Assembly: GCF_016899755.1 (NCBI RefSeq)
Contig: NZ_JACJJC010000007.1
Span: forward strand, 1 to 64,000
Origin: Sutterella massiliensis
GTDB taxonomy: Bacteria; Pseudomonadota; Gammaproteobacteria; Burkholderiales; Burkholderiaceae_F
Reading direction: 5' to 3'
Length of the DNA stretch: 64,000 bases
Below the pieces are notes generated by a model. The model was not told the origin of the DNA and ran no database searches. It worked only from the letters and a program-made list of their open reading frames with translations. The position numbers and the translations under genes were made by a program. Positions 26,166 through 36,069 of this stretch are shown one piece after another. Positions within the stretch are counted from its first letter, which is position 1; every line of letters starts with the position of its first letter.

Positions 26166-27467
26166 GTGTCTCTCGAATCCTTTTTTCAGCTCAAGGAAAA
26201 CAACACGAGTGTTCGCCAGGAGCTTTTGGCCGGCCTCACGACCTTCATGGCGATGAGCTATCTCATCTTCGTCGTGCCTTCCATGCTCGCCGATGCGGGC
26301 ATTCCGAAGGATGCCGCCATCGCAAGCACGATCTTCGTGACGATCGCGATCACGCTCCTCATGGGCCTCTGGGCGAAGTTCCCCGTGGGCGTCGCACCGG
26401 GCTTGGGCATTACGGCCTATTTCGCCTATTTCGTTTGCGGTCCGATGGGCTTCACGTGGCAGGCCGGGCTCGCTGCCGTCTTCATTTCGGGCGTGATCTT
26501 CTTCATTCTGACGGTCACGCACATTCGCGAGCTCATCATCAACGCCGTTCCGCTTGATCTGAAACTAGCCACCGCTGCGGGCATCGGCGCCTTTATCGCC
26601 TTCATCGGCATGAAGAACTGCGGTCTTATCGTTGTGGATGCCAATACTGGCGTGGCGCTCGGCAATGTCGCCAAACCCGAAGTCCTTCTCGCCATCGCGG
26701 GCTTCTTTATTACGGCCGCACTCACGATCCGAAACGTACCGGGCGCCATGGTGCTCGGCATCATCATCACGACGATTCTGAGCCTCGTTTTAGGTGTTCA
26801 AAAACTCCCCGAAGGAGACCTCTTCTCCTTCTCCGTGCCTGACCTGTCGACCACTTTTCTCGCGCTTGATTTCGGCAGCGCGCTGAGCCACGGACTCTTC
26901 ACCATCATCTTCACGCTTACGATGGTGGACCTCTTCGACAACATGGGTACGCTCATCGGCCTCTCGCGCAAGGCGGGCTTCATGGAGCCCAACGGCCACA
27001 TCCGCAACCTCGACCGTGCGTTCATCACGGACTCGATCGGCACCATGTTCTCCGGGATTGTCGGCGCAACAACCGCGACCTCGTACCTTGAAAGCGCCGC
27101 AGGCGTCGCTGCGGGCGGCCGCACGGGCCTCACTGCCGTCACGACCGCGGTTCTTTTTGCTGCAGCGTTTCTGCTCATTCCGCTCGTAGGCATCGTGCCG
27201 GGTTATGCCACGGCCCCCGCGCTCATCATGGTAGGCGTTTACATGATGCAGGAAGTCGTCAATATTCGCTTTGACCGCCTGGAGATCGCCATCCCCGCGT
27301 TTCTGATGATTGTCGGCATGCCGCTTACCTTCAATATCGCCACGGGTTTTGGCTTCGGCTTCATTTCCTACACGCTCGTGCAGGTTCTGATGGGACGCTG
27401 GCGCAACGTAACGCCCGTCATGTACATCATCAGTGCGGCCTTTGCAGTGAACTTCATCCTGCGCTAA
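26166..27467 (+). CDS. NCS2 family purine permease (AzgA/PbuG-like)
   Basis: 433-residue inner-membrane symporter, predicted substrate adenine, guanine or hypoxanthine. The N-terminus (FFQLKENNTSVRQELLAGL) and the half-helix motifs (GLGITAYFAY, TATSYLESAAGVAAGGRTG) are those of the AzgA branch, not of xanthine/uracil permeases. It starts with GTG at 26166; alignment with the family rules out a much later start. A terminator follows at 27532. Confidence 0.87.
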   Translation: MSLESFFQLKENNTSVRQELLAGLTTFMAMSYLIFVVPSMLADAGIPKDAAIASTIFVTIAITLLMGLWAKFPVGVAPGLGITAYFAYFVCGPMGFTWQAGLAAVFISGVIFFILTVTHIRELIINAVPLDLKLATAAGIGAFIAFIGMKNCGLIVVDANTGVALGNVAKPEVLLAIAGFFITAALTIRNVPGAMVLGIIITTILSLVLGVQKLPEGDLFSFSVPDLSTTFLALDFGSALSHGLFTIIFTLTMVDLFDNMGTLIGLSRKAGFMEPNGHIRNLDRAFITDSIGTMFSGIVGATTATSYLESAAGVAAGGRTGLTAVTTAVLFAAAFLLIPLVGIVPGYATAPALIMVGVYMMQEVVNIRFDRLEIAIPAFLMIVGMPLTFNIATGFGFGFISYTLVQVLMGRWRNVTPVMYIISAAFAVNFILR

Positions 27468-27531
27468 AAAGAAACTCGCTGCAGTTTTTAAGAGCGTCCC
27501 CGAATTTGAGGCGCTCCCGATCTAAGAAGAC

Positions 27532-27565
27532 GCCGCGCCCGACCAAGTTCGGGCGCGGCTTTTTT
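27532..27565 (+). terminator. Intrinsic terminator of the purine permease gene
   Basis: GCCGCGCCCG (27532-27541) pairs with CGGGCGCGGC (27550-27559), followed by six T. It lies between convergent genes. Confidence 0.85.
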
Positions 27566-28982
27566 ACTTTTGCGCTTCGCGTGCGGCTGCACTTTTCTTT
27601 GAGACAAACGGATACACCGCGTAGCAAAGGATGATGTACGGAATGCCGCAGTAGAGCGCAATGCGCTGCGTCGGATCGAACGCCAGACCGATGCAGGAGC
27701 CCACACAAAGGACAAATCCCAAAAGCGGTACGACCGGATAACCCGGCGCCCGATAGGGGAGCGTCGAAAGGTCGCCGCCCTCGCTCGCAAAGCGCCTGCG
27801 GAAGTTAAAGTGCGCCAGACAAATCGACGCCCAGACGATCACGACTGCCAGTCCCGAAATAGCCGTGAGCACGACAAAGACCGTGTCGGCAGCATAGACG
27901 CTCGTCAGAAGCGCAAAAATGCCGCCCACCATTGAGAACAGAAGTGCGTTCACGGGAAGTCCTCGTTCGTTTTGCTTGGCCAGTGCCTTCGGGAGCAGCC
28001 CGCGCGAAGCGAGCGACCAAGCCATGCGGCCCGAAGCGTAGAGACCGGAATTGGCTGCCGAAACAATGGCCGTAAGAATCACGAAGTTCATGATGTCAGC
28101 CGTATACGGAATACCGATGCGCTCAAAGACGTCAACAAAGGGCGACTTTGTTACGCCCGCCTGATCGATCGGAATGAGCGCTGCGAGCACAAAGACAGTA
28201 CCGACAAAGAAAAGCACGAGACGCAGTACCGTTGTGCGAATTGCGGCGGGAATCACTTTCTGCGGATTTTCCGTTTCGCCCGCAGCGATGCCGATGAGTT
28301 CCGTACCCGAATAGGCGAAGTTCACGGTCACCATGGTGAAGAGAATTGGAAGCACCCCCGTCGGGAAGAAGCCGTTCTTCGTGATGTTCTCAAGTCCCGG
28401 CGAAGGCGAGCCGTCCGCCAAAGGAAGCACGCCGCACAGCGCGAGGATCCCGAGAATGACGAAAACCTGAATCGTCACGACCTTCACAATCGAGAAAACG
28501 AATTCACTCTCGGCAAAGATGCGCGTCGTGAAAACGTTCATGCCGAGAATGAGTACCGCGAAGAAGACGCACCAGATCCAGACGGGTACTTCCGGAATCC
28601 AGTACTGCATCGCCATGCCTGCGCCCGTCAAAGATGTTCCGAGCGCAAGCGTCCATGTGAGCCAATACGAAATGACGACGAGAAAGCCCGTTGCGGGCGA
28701 AATAAAGCGCTCGGCGTAAACATGAAACGAGCCCGTTTCCGGCATCGCGCAGGCGAGCTCGCCCAAGCACATCATGACGAGCGACACCGTAAAGGCGCCC
28801 ACGAGGTACGCGAGAATCGTGCCGAAGGCACCGGCCTGTGAAAGCACCCAGCCGGTGTTCAGAAAAAGTCCTGTTCCGATGACGCCGCCCAAAGAAAGCA
28901 TGATGAGGTGGCGCGCCTTCATGGTTCGCTCAAATGCCCGAACCTCCGTTGTGCCTGCTGAATTCTTTTCTTCGTGCTGCAT
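27564..28982 (-). CDS. AAT-family amino acid permease (MmuP-like)
   Basis: 472 residues from ATG 28982, with twelve hydrophobic segments and the APC-superfamily motif [14 protein letters not shown] in helix 1. Stretches such as [16 protein letters not shown] and [19 protein letters not shown] [17 protein letters not shown] are close to E. coli S-methylmethionine permease MmuP as I remember it, but no mmuM is adjacent and related permeases carry other amino acids. The in-frame ATG at 29084 would add an unlikely basic extension. Confidence 0.82.
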   Translation of the reverse strand: MQHEEKNSAGTTEVRAFERTMKARHLIMLSLGGVIGTGLFLNTGWVLSQAGAFGTILAYLVGAFTVSLVMMCLGELACAMPETGSFHVYAERFISPATGFLVVISYWLTWTLALGTSLTGAGMAMQYWIPEVPVWIWCVFFAVLILGMNVFTTRIFAESEFVFSIVKVVTIQVFVILGILALCGVLPLADGSPSPGLENITKNGFFPTGVLPILFTMVTVNFAYSGTELIGIAAGETENPQKVIPAAIRTTVLRLVLFFVGTVFVLAALIPIDQAGVTKSPFVDVFERIGIPYTADIMNFVILTAIVSAANSGLYASGRMAWSLASRGLLPKALAKQNERGLPVNALLFSMVGGIFALLTSVYAADTVFVVLTAISGLAVVIVWASICLAHFNFRRRFASEGGDLSTLPYRAPGYPVVPLLGFVLCVGSCIGLAFDPTQRIALYCGIPYIILCYAVYPFVSKKSAAAREAQK

Positions 28983-29440
28983 GAGTTTTTTTCTTTTGAC
29001 TTTTGCTTTGTAGTGGTCTGCCGTTCGCCAATCGCGCACGACGTCCATCCGCAAGGATAGCGATCGCTGAGTGTGCCGCTGCACTACAGCGCGAAAGATG
29101 ACTACATGGCTGTAATACCGCGAACGAGGCGTTTATTTTTTCCGCGTTCGGGCCCAAAAATCGTGTGTCGCGAATTGCGGGTTTTCCTGACGTCCAAATT
29201 TTTGACGCCAGTCAATTGGCTCGAAAAACGATTTGAGAAACTATTTCATTTAGATTTAACCGAGTGGCGATCGGTCGCGGTTATCACGACAATATCGTTC
29301 TTACATTGAGGCGCCGTCCGCCCTTCCCCACGCGAGGAGCCCTTCGGGCAACGACTTTTGTCACCCCCATCTGCCAAAGCTCCTGTGCCGCCAACGCGGA
29401 CTCGAAGTGCCTCCCAAAACGATTTGACGGACCCCGAATC
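28983..29440. other. Divergent intergenic region, amino acid permease / feoA
   Basis: No gene and no RNA that I can identify. It is AT-rich around 29100-29300. I looked for a Fur box before feoA and found no convincing match; TTTCATTTAGATTTAACC near 29247 is the nearest AT-rich candidate. Confidence 0.4.
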
Positions 29441-29671
29441 ATGCATCTAAAGCAAATTCCGGTTGGCGGCAGAGGCCGCATCACCGGCTACAAGCGCGGC
29501 GAAAAGGAGTATCGACGCCGGCTTCTCATGCTCGGCGCAACGCCCGGCGTTGAATTCGAAGTCGTGCGCATTGCGCCGCTCGGCGACCCCGTTGAAATCC
29601 GCGTGCGCGGCAGCTTTATCAGCGTGCGGCGCAACGAAGCCGAATTGATTGAAATCGAGCCGGTCGACTAA
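29441..29671 (+). CDS. feoA: Ferrous iron transport protein A
   Basis: 76-residue SH3-like protein (RGRITGYKRGEKEYRRRLLMLGATPGVEFEV, RIAPLGDPVEIRVRG, final LIEIE strand). It is a small cytoplasmic partner of FeoB. The ATG at 29441 gives the normal length; upstream in-frame sequence is not conserved. feoB begins 144 bases downstream. No feoC is seen. Confidence 0.9.
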   Translation: MHLKQIPVGGRGRITGYKRGEKEYRRRLLMLGATPGVEFEVVRIAPLGDPVEIRVRGSFISVRRNEAELIEIEPVD

Positions 29672-29814
29672 ATGGCGATCTGAGCTCGTCGCACCCATAA
29701 AACGAAAAGCACGTGCGCGCGCCGAACTGTCTGCACGACTCATCGGCTGTGCATAGAAGTGACCCGATGAGAGCAGCGCCGCGCACCGACGAATGATCAT
29801 CCGCCCCAAGCAAC

Positions 29815-32193
29815 ATGCAGGAAAAAATCATCTGCGTGGTCGGCAACCCAAACTGCGGCAAGACCACGCTTTTTAACGAACTCACCGGCTCGCACCAGGA
29901 AGTCGGCAACTGGCCGGGCGTTACCGTCGACAAGAAGACGGGGCGCTTTACGCACAAGGGAACGTCGGTTGAAATCGTCGACCTTCCCGGGATCTATTCG
30001 ATTACGCCCTCGGCCGCTTCGGGCGACGACGAGCGCATTTCGCGCGACTACATTCTCACGGGTGAAGCGCAGGCGGTTCTCAACATCGTCGACGCATCGA
30101 ACCTCGAGCGCAACCTCTTTCTCACCGCGCAGCTCATTGAAATGCGCGTACCGATGCTCGTCGTCGTCAACATGCTCGACATCGCGGCGCAGCACAAGAT
30201 CGACGTCGATCTCGATCGTCTCTCCGAAGCGCTCGGCTGCCCCGTCGTGGGGCTTGTCGCCTCGAAGTCGACCGGCGTGAGCGAATTGAAGGATGCGATT
30301 CTCGACTTTCTCGCGCACCCGGTCGTGCCGCCCATGCAGGTGAAGTTCGACGCACGCATTGAAGAGAAGCTCGACGAGCTCGAGACGACGCTCAATGCCG
30401 CAGGTCTCTCGCGTCCGCGCTGGTTTGCGGGGCAGCTTCTGGAGTCGGCCTCGGGGCTAGACAAGCTCGCACCCGGCATCGACCTCAACCCACTTCGCGC
30501 CTCGGTCGAGCGTTTTGACGAAGAACGCTTCTCAGGCGACCTCGACATCGCGCTCGCGAGCTGCCGCTACGACTTCGTCGACCGCATTGCCGAGAAGGCC
30601 GTCAAGCACGAAGCGCGCACGGGCGCAACGCTCTCGGAGAAAATCGACCGCATCGTTCTCAACCGCTGGCTCGGGCTGCCGATCTTCCTCTTCATCATGT
30701 ACCTGATGTTTCTCTTCACGCAGAACGCAGGTGCAGCCTTCATCGATTTCTTCGACATCTTCGTGGGCGGCGTGATGGTGACGGGGTTCGGCGAACTGCT
30801 CGCCTCGCTCGGCGTGCCCGAATTCCTCAAGGTCCTTTTGGCCGACGGCGTCGGCGGGGGCCTGCAGACCGTCTCGACCTTCATTCCGGTCGTCTTTTTC
30901 CTTTACCTCTTCCTCGCGGCGCTCGAAGATTCGGGCTACATGGCGCGTGCGGCGTTCGTGATGGACCGCTTCATGCGCACGCTCGGACTCCCGGGCAAAG
31001 CCTTCGTCCCCCTGATTGTCGGTTTCGGCTGCAACGTACCGGCCATCATGGCCGCGCGAACAATGGACCGCGCAGCCGACCGCATCATCACGGCACTTAT
31101 GACGCCCTTTATGAGCTGCGGCGCGCGACTGCCTGTCTACGTGCTTTTCGCGACGGCGTTCTTCCCGACGAACGGCCAGAATCTCGTTTTCTGTCTTTAT
31201 ATCGTCGGCATTGCCGCGGCGGTCTTGACGGGCTTTGTGCTCAAGCGTCGCGCGTTGCCCGGAGAAGCGGCGACCTTCGTGATGGAAATCCCGCCCTACC
31301 ACATCCCGACCGTCAAAGGCGTCATGAAGCGCACCTGGGAGCGCGTCAAGAGCTTCACGCTGCGCGCGGGCGAAACGATCGTGATCGTGGTCGCAGCGCT
31401 CACGTTCTTGAATTCCCTCGGCACCGACGGCACCTTCGGCAACGAAAACACCGAGAAGTCGGCCCTCTCGGCGATCGGCCGCACGATTGTGCCCGCCTTT
31501 GAACCGATGGGCGTCTCGCAGGACAATTGGCCCGCGGCCGTCGGCATCTTTACGGGCGTCTTCGCCAAGGAAGCAGTCGTGGGTACGCTTAACAGCCTCT
31601 ACGCGGCGCAGCCCGAAGATGCCGCGCCCGAGAGCACTGACGAAACCGAAGGCTTCTCCCTCACGACCACCTTCAAGGAAGCCGTCGGCGCCACGTGGGA
31701 GAACCTCAAAGGCTTGGGCGCCGCGCTCTCGGACCCCCTCGGGCTCTCGTCCGAAGCCATTGCCGAAAGCGGCGCCGAAGAGGATGCGGGAACGCTCGCG
31801 GAGCTGCGCTCGCGCTTCGAGTCGCCCTCGAGTGCCTTTGCGTACCTCCTGCTCATTCTGCTCTACATGCCGTGCGTGGCGTCGCTCGCCGTCATTCGGC
31901 GCGAGACGGGTACGGCCTGGATGGTCCTCTCGGCCCTCTGGTCGCTCGTGCTCGGCTACACGGTTGCGACGCTCTACTTCCGCATCGTCAATTTCGCAGC
32001 GGATCCGGTCTACGCCTCGGTTTCGATCGGCGCGAGCATCGCAATGCTCCTTCTCATGTACTTCGGCATGGGCGCTTGGGCGAAAAAGGATGCTGAAGGC
32101 GCGCCGCGCGTGATTCCGATTCGTGCGGTTGAAAAGGGCAGCCTCGTTGGCAAAGACTTCACGGGCGGCAAGGACTGCTGCAAGAAGCACTGA
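29815..32193 (+). CDS. feoB: Ferrous iron transporter FeoB
   Basis: 792 residues. Cytoplasmic G domain with GNPNCGKTT (9-17), DLPGIYS and NMLD nucleotide motifs, a guanine-dissociation-inhibitor-like helical region (about 170-270), then the membrane part with Gate motifs (FGCNVPAIMAARTM and a C-terminal Gate). A long acidic loop (about 600-670) separates the last helices. The tail ends in KDCCKKH, a cysteine pair that could bind metal, as in other FeoB proteins without FeoC. It imports Fe(II), which suits an anaerobic or microaerobic habitat. Confidence 0.93.
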   Translation: MQEKIICVVGNPNCGKTTLFNELTGSHQEVGNWPGVTVDKKTGRFTHKGTSVEIVDLPGIYSITPSAASGDDERISRDYILTGEAQAVLNIVDASNLERNLFLTAQLIEMRVPMLVVVNMLDIAAQHKIDVDLDRLSEALGCPVVGLVASKSTGVSELKDAILDFLAHPVVPPMQVKFDARIEEKLDELETTLNAAGLSRPRWFAGQLLESASGLDKLAPGIDLNPLRASVERFDEERFSGDLDIALASCRYDFVDRIAEKAVKHEARTGATLSEKIDRIVLNRWLGLPIFLFIMYLMFLFTQNAGAAFIDFFDIFVGGVMVTGFGELLASLGVPEFLKVLLADGVGGGLQTVSTFIPVVFFLYLFLAALEDSGYMARAAFVMDRFMRTLGLPGKAFVPLIVGFGCNVPAIMAARTMDRAADRIITALMTPFMSCGARLPVYVLFATAFFPTNGQNLVFCLYIVGIAAAVLTGFVLKRRALPGEAATFVMEIPPYHIPTVKGVMKRTWERVKSFTLRAGETIVIVVAALTFLNSLGTDGTFGNENTEKSALSAIGRTIVPAFEPMGVSQDNWPAAVGIFTGVFAKEAVVGTLNSLYAAQPEDAAPESTDETEGFSLTTTFKEAVGATWENLKGLGAALSDPLGLSSEAIAESGAEEDAGTLAELRSRFESPSSAFAYLLLILLYMPCVASLAVIRRETGTAWMVLSALWSLVLGYTVATLYFRIVNFAADPVYASVSIGASIAMLLLMYFGMGAWAKKDAEGAPRVIPIRAVEKGSLVGKDFTGGKDCCKKH

Positions 32194-32220
32194 GTTCCGA
32201 GAACTCCCGCAGTCATCTAA

Positions 32221-32256
32221 AAAAGCCCCGACTCGGCGAGACCGATCGGGGCTTTT
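32221..32256 (+). terminator. Intrinsic terminator of feoAB
   Basis: AAAAGCCCCGA (32221-32231) pairs with TCGGGGCTTTT (32246-32256). It is nearly symmetric, so it also works for the converging pepT transcript. Confidence 0.85.
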
Positions 32257-32293
32257 GATTGGGGCAGCCGTGCTCGGGGCTGAGAGCACCGCG

Positions 32294-33544
32294 TCAGTCG
32301 AGCGACTCGACCGTCGCGGACATTTTCGCGAGCGCCACCGCCACGTCGCGCGCCTTTTCAAGCGACTTCACGGGCAGACACTCGTAGACGCCGTGGTAAT
32401 TCATGCCGCCCGTAAAGATATTCGGACAAGGGAGGCCCTTCGCAGAGAGCATCGCGCCGTCCGTACCGCCGCGAATCGGCACTTCGACGGGCTCGAGGTC
32501 GGCCGCACGGTAAGCTTCTCTCGCGAGCTCGAGAACACGGGGCTTCTTGTCGATGTAGCCGCGCATGTTCTCGTAGCTCTCTCGAATCTCAAGCGTTGCG
32601 CCGCACTGCGGGCACTCGGCCTTGAGTTCTTTGACGAGCGCCGCGAGAAAGCGCTTCTTCTCTTCGAACGCTTCACGATCGTGGTCGCGAATAAGAATGT
32701 GAATGCTCGCTTCGGTGACGGAACCCGTCATATCGTGCGGATGGAGAAAGCCTTCGCGTCCGTCGGTGCACTCGGGACTCATTTCGGCGGGGAGACGCTC
32801 GACGAACTTCGCCGCAAGCCGCAGCGCGTTCACCATCTTGCCCTTTGCCGATCCCGGATGTACGCCCACGCCGCGGATCTTGACGAGCGCAGAGGCGGCG
32901 TTGAAGTTTTCGCTCTCGAGCGTGCCGACTTCGCCGCCGTCGAAGGTGTAGGCGTAATCGGCGCCGAAATGCGCGATATCGAAGTTTTCCGTCCCGCGGC
33001 CGATTTCTTCGTCGGGCGTGAAGCCGATCGCAATCCGAGCATGCGGCACCTCCGGATGCGCGGCGAGGTATTCGACCATGCCCATGATCGCCGCAATGCC
33101 CGCTTTGTCGTCGGCGCCAAGCAGCGTCGTGCCGTCCGTAAAGACGACCTCTTCGCCGATGTAGCGGCCGATTTCGGGGAAGGTCTTGGCCGAAAAGACG
33201 ATGCACTTTTCGGGATTGAGCAGCACGTCACCGCCCGTGTAGCGGACGATCTGGGGCTTCACGCCCGCGCCCGGCGCGTCGGGCGACGTATCCATGTGCG
33301 CGATGAGGCCGATCGAAGGCGCCGATTCGGCACCCGCCGTCGCGGGAATCACCGCATAAAGAACGCCGCCCCGGCCGATTTCCGCCTCTACACCCATGGC
33401 GCGCAGCTCTTCGAGGAGAACGTTCGCCAAATCAAGCTGTACGGCCGTTGAGGGCGCTTCGTTCGACGCTTCATTCGACTGGGTATGGATTCGCACGTAG
33501 CGCAGGAAGCGCTCGAGAAGCGACTGATTGAGGTCGACTGCCAA
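32294..33544 (-). CDS. pepT: Tripeptide aminopeptidase PepT
   Basis: M20 metallopeptidase releasing N-terminal residues from tripeptides. Zinc-site motifs: GLIAHMDTSPDAPG, LLGADDKAGIAAIM, the general-base Glu-Glu in TPDEEIGRG and the later ECTDGREGF and TDGAMLS regions. I prefer the TTG start at 33544 (416 residues), which has GGAAG about 8 bases upstream and gives the family N-terminus LLERFLRYV. A GTG at 33580 is in frame, but it abuts the hairpin at 33583-33610. Confidence 0.9.
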   Translation of the reverse strand: MAVDLNQSLLERFLRYVRIHTQSNEASNEAPSTAVQLDLANVLLEELRAMGVEAEIGRGGVLYAVIPATAGAESAPSIGLIAHMDTSPDAPGAGVKPQIVRYTGGDVLLNPEKCIVFSAKTFPEIGRYIGEEVVFTDGTTLLGADDKAGIAAIMGMVEYLAAHPEVPHARIAIGFTPDEEIGRGTENFDIAHFGADYAYTFDGGEVGTLESENFNAASALVKIRGVGVHPGSAKGKMVNALRLAAKFVERLPAEMSPECTDGREGFLHPHDMTGSVTEASIHILIRDHDREAFEEKKRFLAALVKELKAECPQCGATLEIRESYENMRGYIDKKPRVLELAREAYRAADLEPVEVPIRGGTDGAMLSAKGLPCPNIFTGGMNYHGVYECLPVKSLEKARDVAVALAKMSATVESLD

Positions 33545-33582
33545 TTTCTGTTCTTCCGAAATAAGGTTGCTTGAGCGCACAA

Positions 33583-33610
33583 GCGGGCGCAGTCAGAAAA
33601 CTGCGCCCGC
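33583..33610 (-). terminator. Stem-loop between metQ and pepT
   Basis: GCGGGCGCAGT (33583-33593) pairs with ACTGCGCCCGC (33600-33610), an 11-bp stem. The T run after it on the minus strand is weak (TTGTG), so termination of metQ may be partial. Confidence 0.5.
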
Positions 33611-33705
33611 CCGTGCGGATTCTCTAATTATTGTCGATGGCGCTCCGCTCAAACGAGCGGTTTTGAGCGATTTTCACCACGAAACGGCCGCGAGCAGCGT
33701 TGACT

Positions 33706-34611
33706 TTAGGAAGCGCTCTTCTTTTCGCCGTCGTCGACACTGCGCTTTTCGGTCGTCCAGCTCGGCAGGATCGTGCCGCGGAACTTTTCACGTACGAAAG
33801 CGGCTGTTTCCGCACTGCGGTAGCTCTCGACGAACGTCGCGATCTCCGGATTCTTCACGTTGTCCTCGCGAGCGGCAATGACAATGAGCGCATAGGGTGC
33901 GTCAAGGCGCTCGAAGTAGAAGCCGTCCTTCTCGGGTGAAAGGCCGGAGGAGACAACGTAATTCATGGGAATGAAAGCCGCGTCGACATCTTCGAGCGAA
34001 AGCGGCAGCTGTGCGGCCTCAAGCTCGATGAAGCGCAGACCGCGCGGATTCTCGACTATATCGTGCACGAGGGGTTCCCCCTTGAGGCCTTCGCGCAGCT
34101 TGATAAGACCGGCTTCTTCGCAAAGGATGAGCGCACGGCCGCCGTTCGAAGGGTCGTTCGGAATGGCAACGGCCGCACCCGTCTTGATGTCTTCGAGCGC
34201 ATGAATGCGCTTCGAGTAAATGCCCATCGGCTGCACCACGGCGTGGCCGGCAACGGCCAGCTTCGTGCCCTTTTGCTCGTTGAAGTTTCTGAGGAACGGT
34301 TCGTGCTGATAAACGGCTGCGTCAAGCGCGCCGTCGTTCAAAGAAATGTCGGGCGTGACGTAGTCGGAAAATTCCACCACTTCAACTTCGAGCCCGTGCG
34401 TCTTGGCGACCTCGGCAGCCTTGGCGACGATATCAGCGTGCGGACCGGCCGTCACGCCCACGCGGATCTTGGTTTTGCCGAGCGCTTTTGCTGTATCGGG
34501 CTTGCCGGCGGCCGCTGCGGGCTTCTCGTCCCCACAACCCGTCAGAATGAAAGGCGTCGAAAGAATGAATGCGGCCGAAAGAGCGCCGCGCAGGAAAGTG
34601 CGCTTCTGCAT
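33706..34611 (-). CDS. metQ: MetQ/NlpA-family methionine-binding lipoprotein
   Basis: 301 residues. Lipobox FILTGC makes Cys26 the lipidated residue. Family motifs: KIRVGVTAGPHADI, LEVEVVEFSDYVTPD, GALDAAVYQHEPFL, AVAIPNDPSNGGRAL and the C-terminal VESYRSAETAAFV. Substrate-binding component of a D/L-methionine importer. No metN or metI lies next to it, so it is an orphan that must work with components encoded elsewhere. Confidence 0.85.
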   Translation of the reverse strand: MQKRTFLRGALSAAFILSTPFILTGCGDEKPAAAAGKPDTAKALGKTKIRVGVTAGPHADIVAKAAEVAKTHGLEVEVVEFSDYVTPDISLNDGALDAAVYQHEPFLRNFNEQKGTKLAVAGHAVVQPMGIYSKRIHALEDIKTGAAVAIPNDPSNGGRALILCEEAGLIKLREGLKGEPLVHDIVENPRGLRFIELEAAQLPLSLEDVDAAFIPMNYVVSSGLSPEKDGFYFERLDAPYALIVIAAREDNVKNPEIATFVESYRSAETAAFVREKFRGTILPSWTTEKRSVDDGEKKSAS

Positions 34612-34795
34612 GATGCGTCGAACCTCGTCTTTTTCGTTTCGTTGTTGTTTGCTCGAACGTCGTCGGCTTCTTCACTCGTGAAGCGCGTCGTCCTTCCAAT
34701 CCATTGTCACGAATACGTAGGTCGAATTCGCACAAAAAGCTCGGTACTTCAGCCGAGTTGCCCGAGTAATACCGCAGATCGGGCATGAATAAACG

Positions 34796-34835
34796 CGAAG
34801 CGCCCGCTTCGGCCGCTGCCGTCGCGGGCGCTTCG
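34796..34835 (-). terminator. Terminator of the DUF362 gene
   Basis: CGAAGCGCCCGC (34796-34807) pairs with GCGGGCGCTTCG (34824-34835), a 12-bp stem. On the minus strand it is followed by CGTTTATT, about 60 bases after the stop codon. Confidence 0.6.
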
Positions 34836-34891
34836 GTTGGATTCGTTACGGCGCCGTCCGATCGTTCGAAGGACAACGCAGGACGAATCGC

Positions 34892-35875
34892 TTACTCGAT
34901 TTCGACGAGTTCGTAGTTGGGCTTGCCCATGCCGAGTTCGCGCATGTAGGCGAGCTGGTGCAGACCGTGGCGCGTTTCGATGCGCTCGACGAGGTCGTGG
35001 TTGTGCGTCTGCGTGTAGACCATGTCGACCGAGGCCTGGTCAACGGCAAGGATGTCTGTCGAGGCGAGGATGCCGATATCGGGAATCGTCGGTTCGGCGG
35101 CCGCGAGCCCCGCGCAGTCGCAGTCGACCGACATGCGGCGCAGCACGTTGATAAACGTAATGCGCTTGCCGAAATGGTCGCACGTGGCCTTGGCGGATTC
35201 GGACATCGTTTCCATGAGGAGTTCCTTGCCGGGCCACTGATCCCAAGGCAGATTCACGTCGCTCACGGCGTGAACCTGCTGCTTGCCGATCTTGCCGTCG
35301 GCGCAGCCGATTGCGATGTTCTTCATCGAGCCGCCGAAGCCGCCCATGGCGTGCCCCTTGAAGTGCGTGAGCACGATCATCGAATCGTAGTTGCGAATGT
35401 TCTTCCCCATCGAGACGGCCTTGAAATGCTTGCCGCCCTTCACTGGGAGCATCGTCGTGCCCTCGGCGTCCATGATGTCGACCGGGCAGAAGGTCCAGCC
35501 GTTCACCTTCAAGGTTTCGAGGTGCTTTTCTGTCGTGTCGCGATCCCCCACGTAGAGCGTATTCGTTTCAACGATCGTCGAGTCGGGAATGTCCTTCTGG
35601 AAGGCTTCGACCATGTCGCGCGGCAGAATGTTCGGGCCGTGGCGCTCGCCCGTGTGCAGCTTGATCGCAACCTTGCCGATGATTTCGCCGTTCACAAGCG
35701 CGTAGAGTTTTTTGAGATGCTCGGCATCGATCTTGCGGGTGAAATAGACGACAGCCTTTTCGCCCTTGAAGTCGTGACCGACGCGGCGCGAGCCGACAAC
35801 GGGCGCCTGCGGGAATTCACCTTCGGTGCAGGTGCAGGCTTTTTTCTCTTCTTCGTGATGGCAGCAGCAGGACAT
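34892..35875 (-). CDS. DUF362 (COG2768) Fe-S centre protein
   Basis: 327 residues from ATG 35875, chosen for the strong GGAGG 9 bases upstream. DUF362 core motifs are present: AIKLHTGERHGPN, LTHFKGHAMGGFGGSMKNIAIGCA and INVLRRMSVDCDCAG. Biochemical function is unknown; members are predicted to bind Fe-S clusters. The extreme N-terminus is unusual, with a Cys/His cluster (MSCCCHHEEEKKACTC) that looks like a metal-binding tag. It diverges from the CYTH gene. Confidence 0.8.
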   Translation of the reverse strand: MSCCCHHEEEKKACTCTEGEFPQAPVVGSRRVGHDFKGEKAVVYFTRKIDAEHLKKLYALVNGEIIGKVAIKLHTGERHGPNILPRDMVEAFQKDIPDSTIVETNTLYVGDRDTTEKHLETLKVNGWTFCPVDIMDAEGTTMLPVKGGKHFKAVSMGKNIRNYDSMIVLTHFKGHAMGGFGGSMKNIAIGCADGKIGKQQVHAVSDVNLPWDQWPGKELLMETMSESAKATCDHFGKRITFINVLRRMSVDCDCAGLAAAEPTIPDIGILASTDILAVDQASVDMVYTQTHNHDLVERIETRHGLHQLAYMRELGMGKPNYELVEIE

Positions 35876-36069
35876 GTGAGGGATCCTCCGATATGTGCAT
35901 GGGGCTGCGCCGCGAAAGGCGCAACCGGTCAGTCCGAACGGCGCGACGGCCGCGTCCATCTAAAATTATGGGCGCTCTCGAGCCAAGCGGCGAACCGCTT
36001 TTTCCTGCCGCTTGCTCGATCCGATCAATTGCGCGCAAACGCTTCTGCGCAAAGAAAGGCTCTCTTGTT

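Noticed and set aside
29220..29280. Possible Fur box before feoA
   Set aside because: The AT-rich stretch has no convincing symmetric match to the 19-bp consensus.
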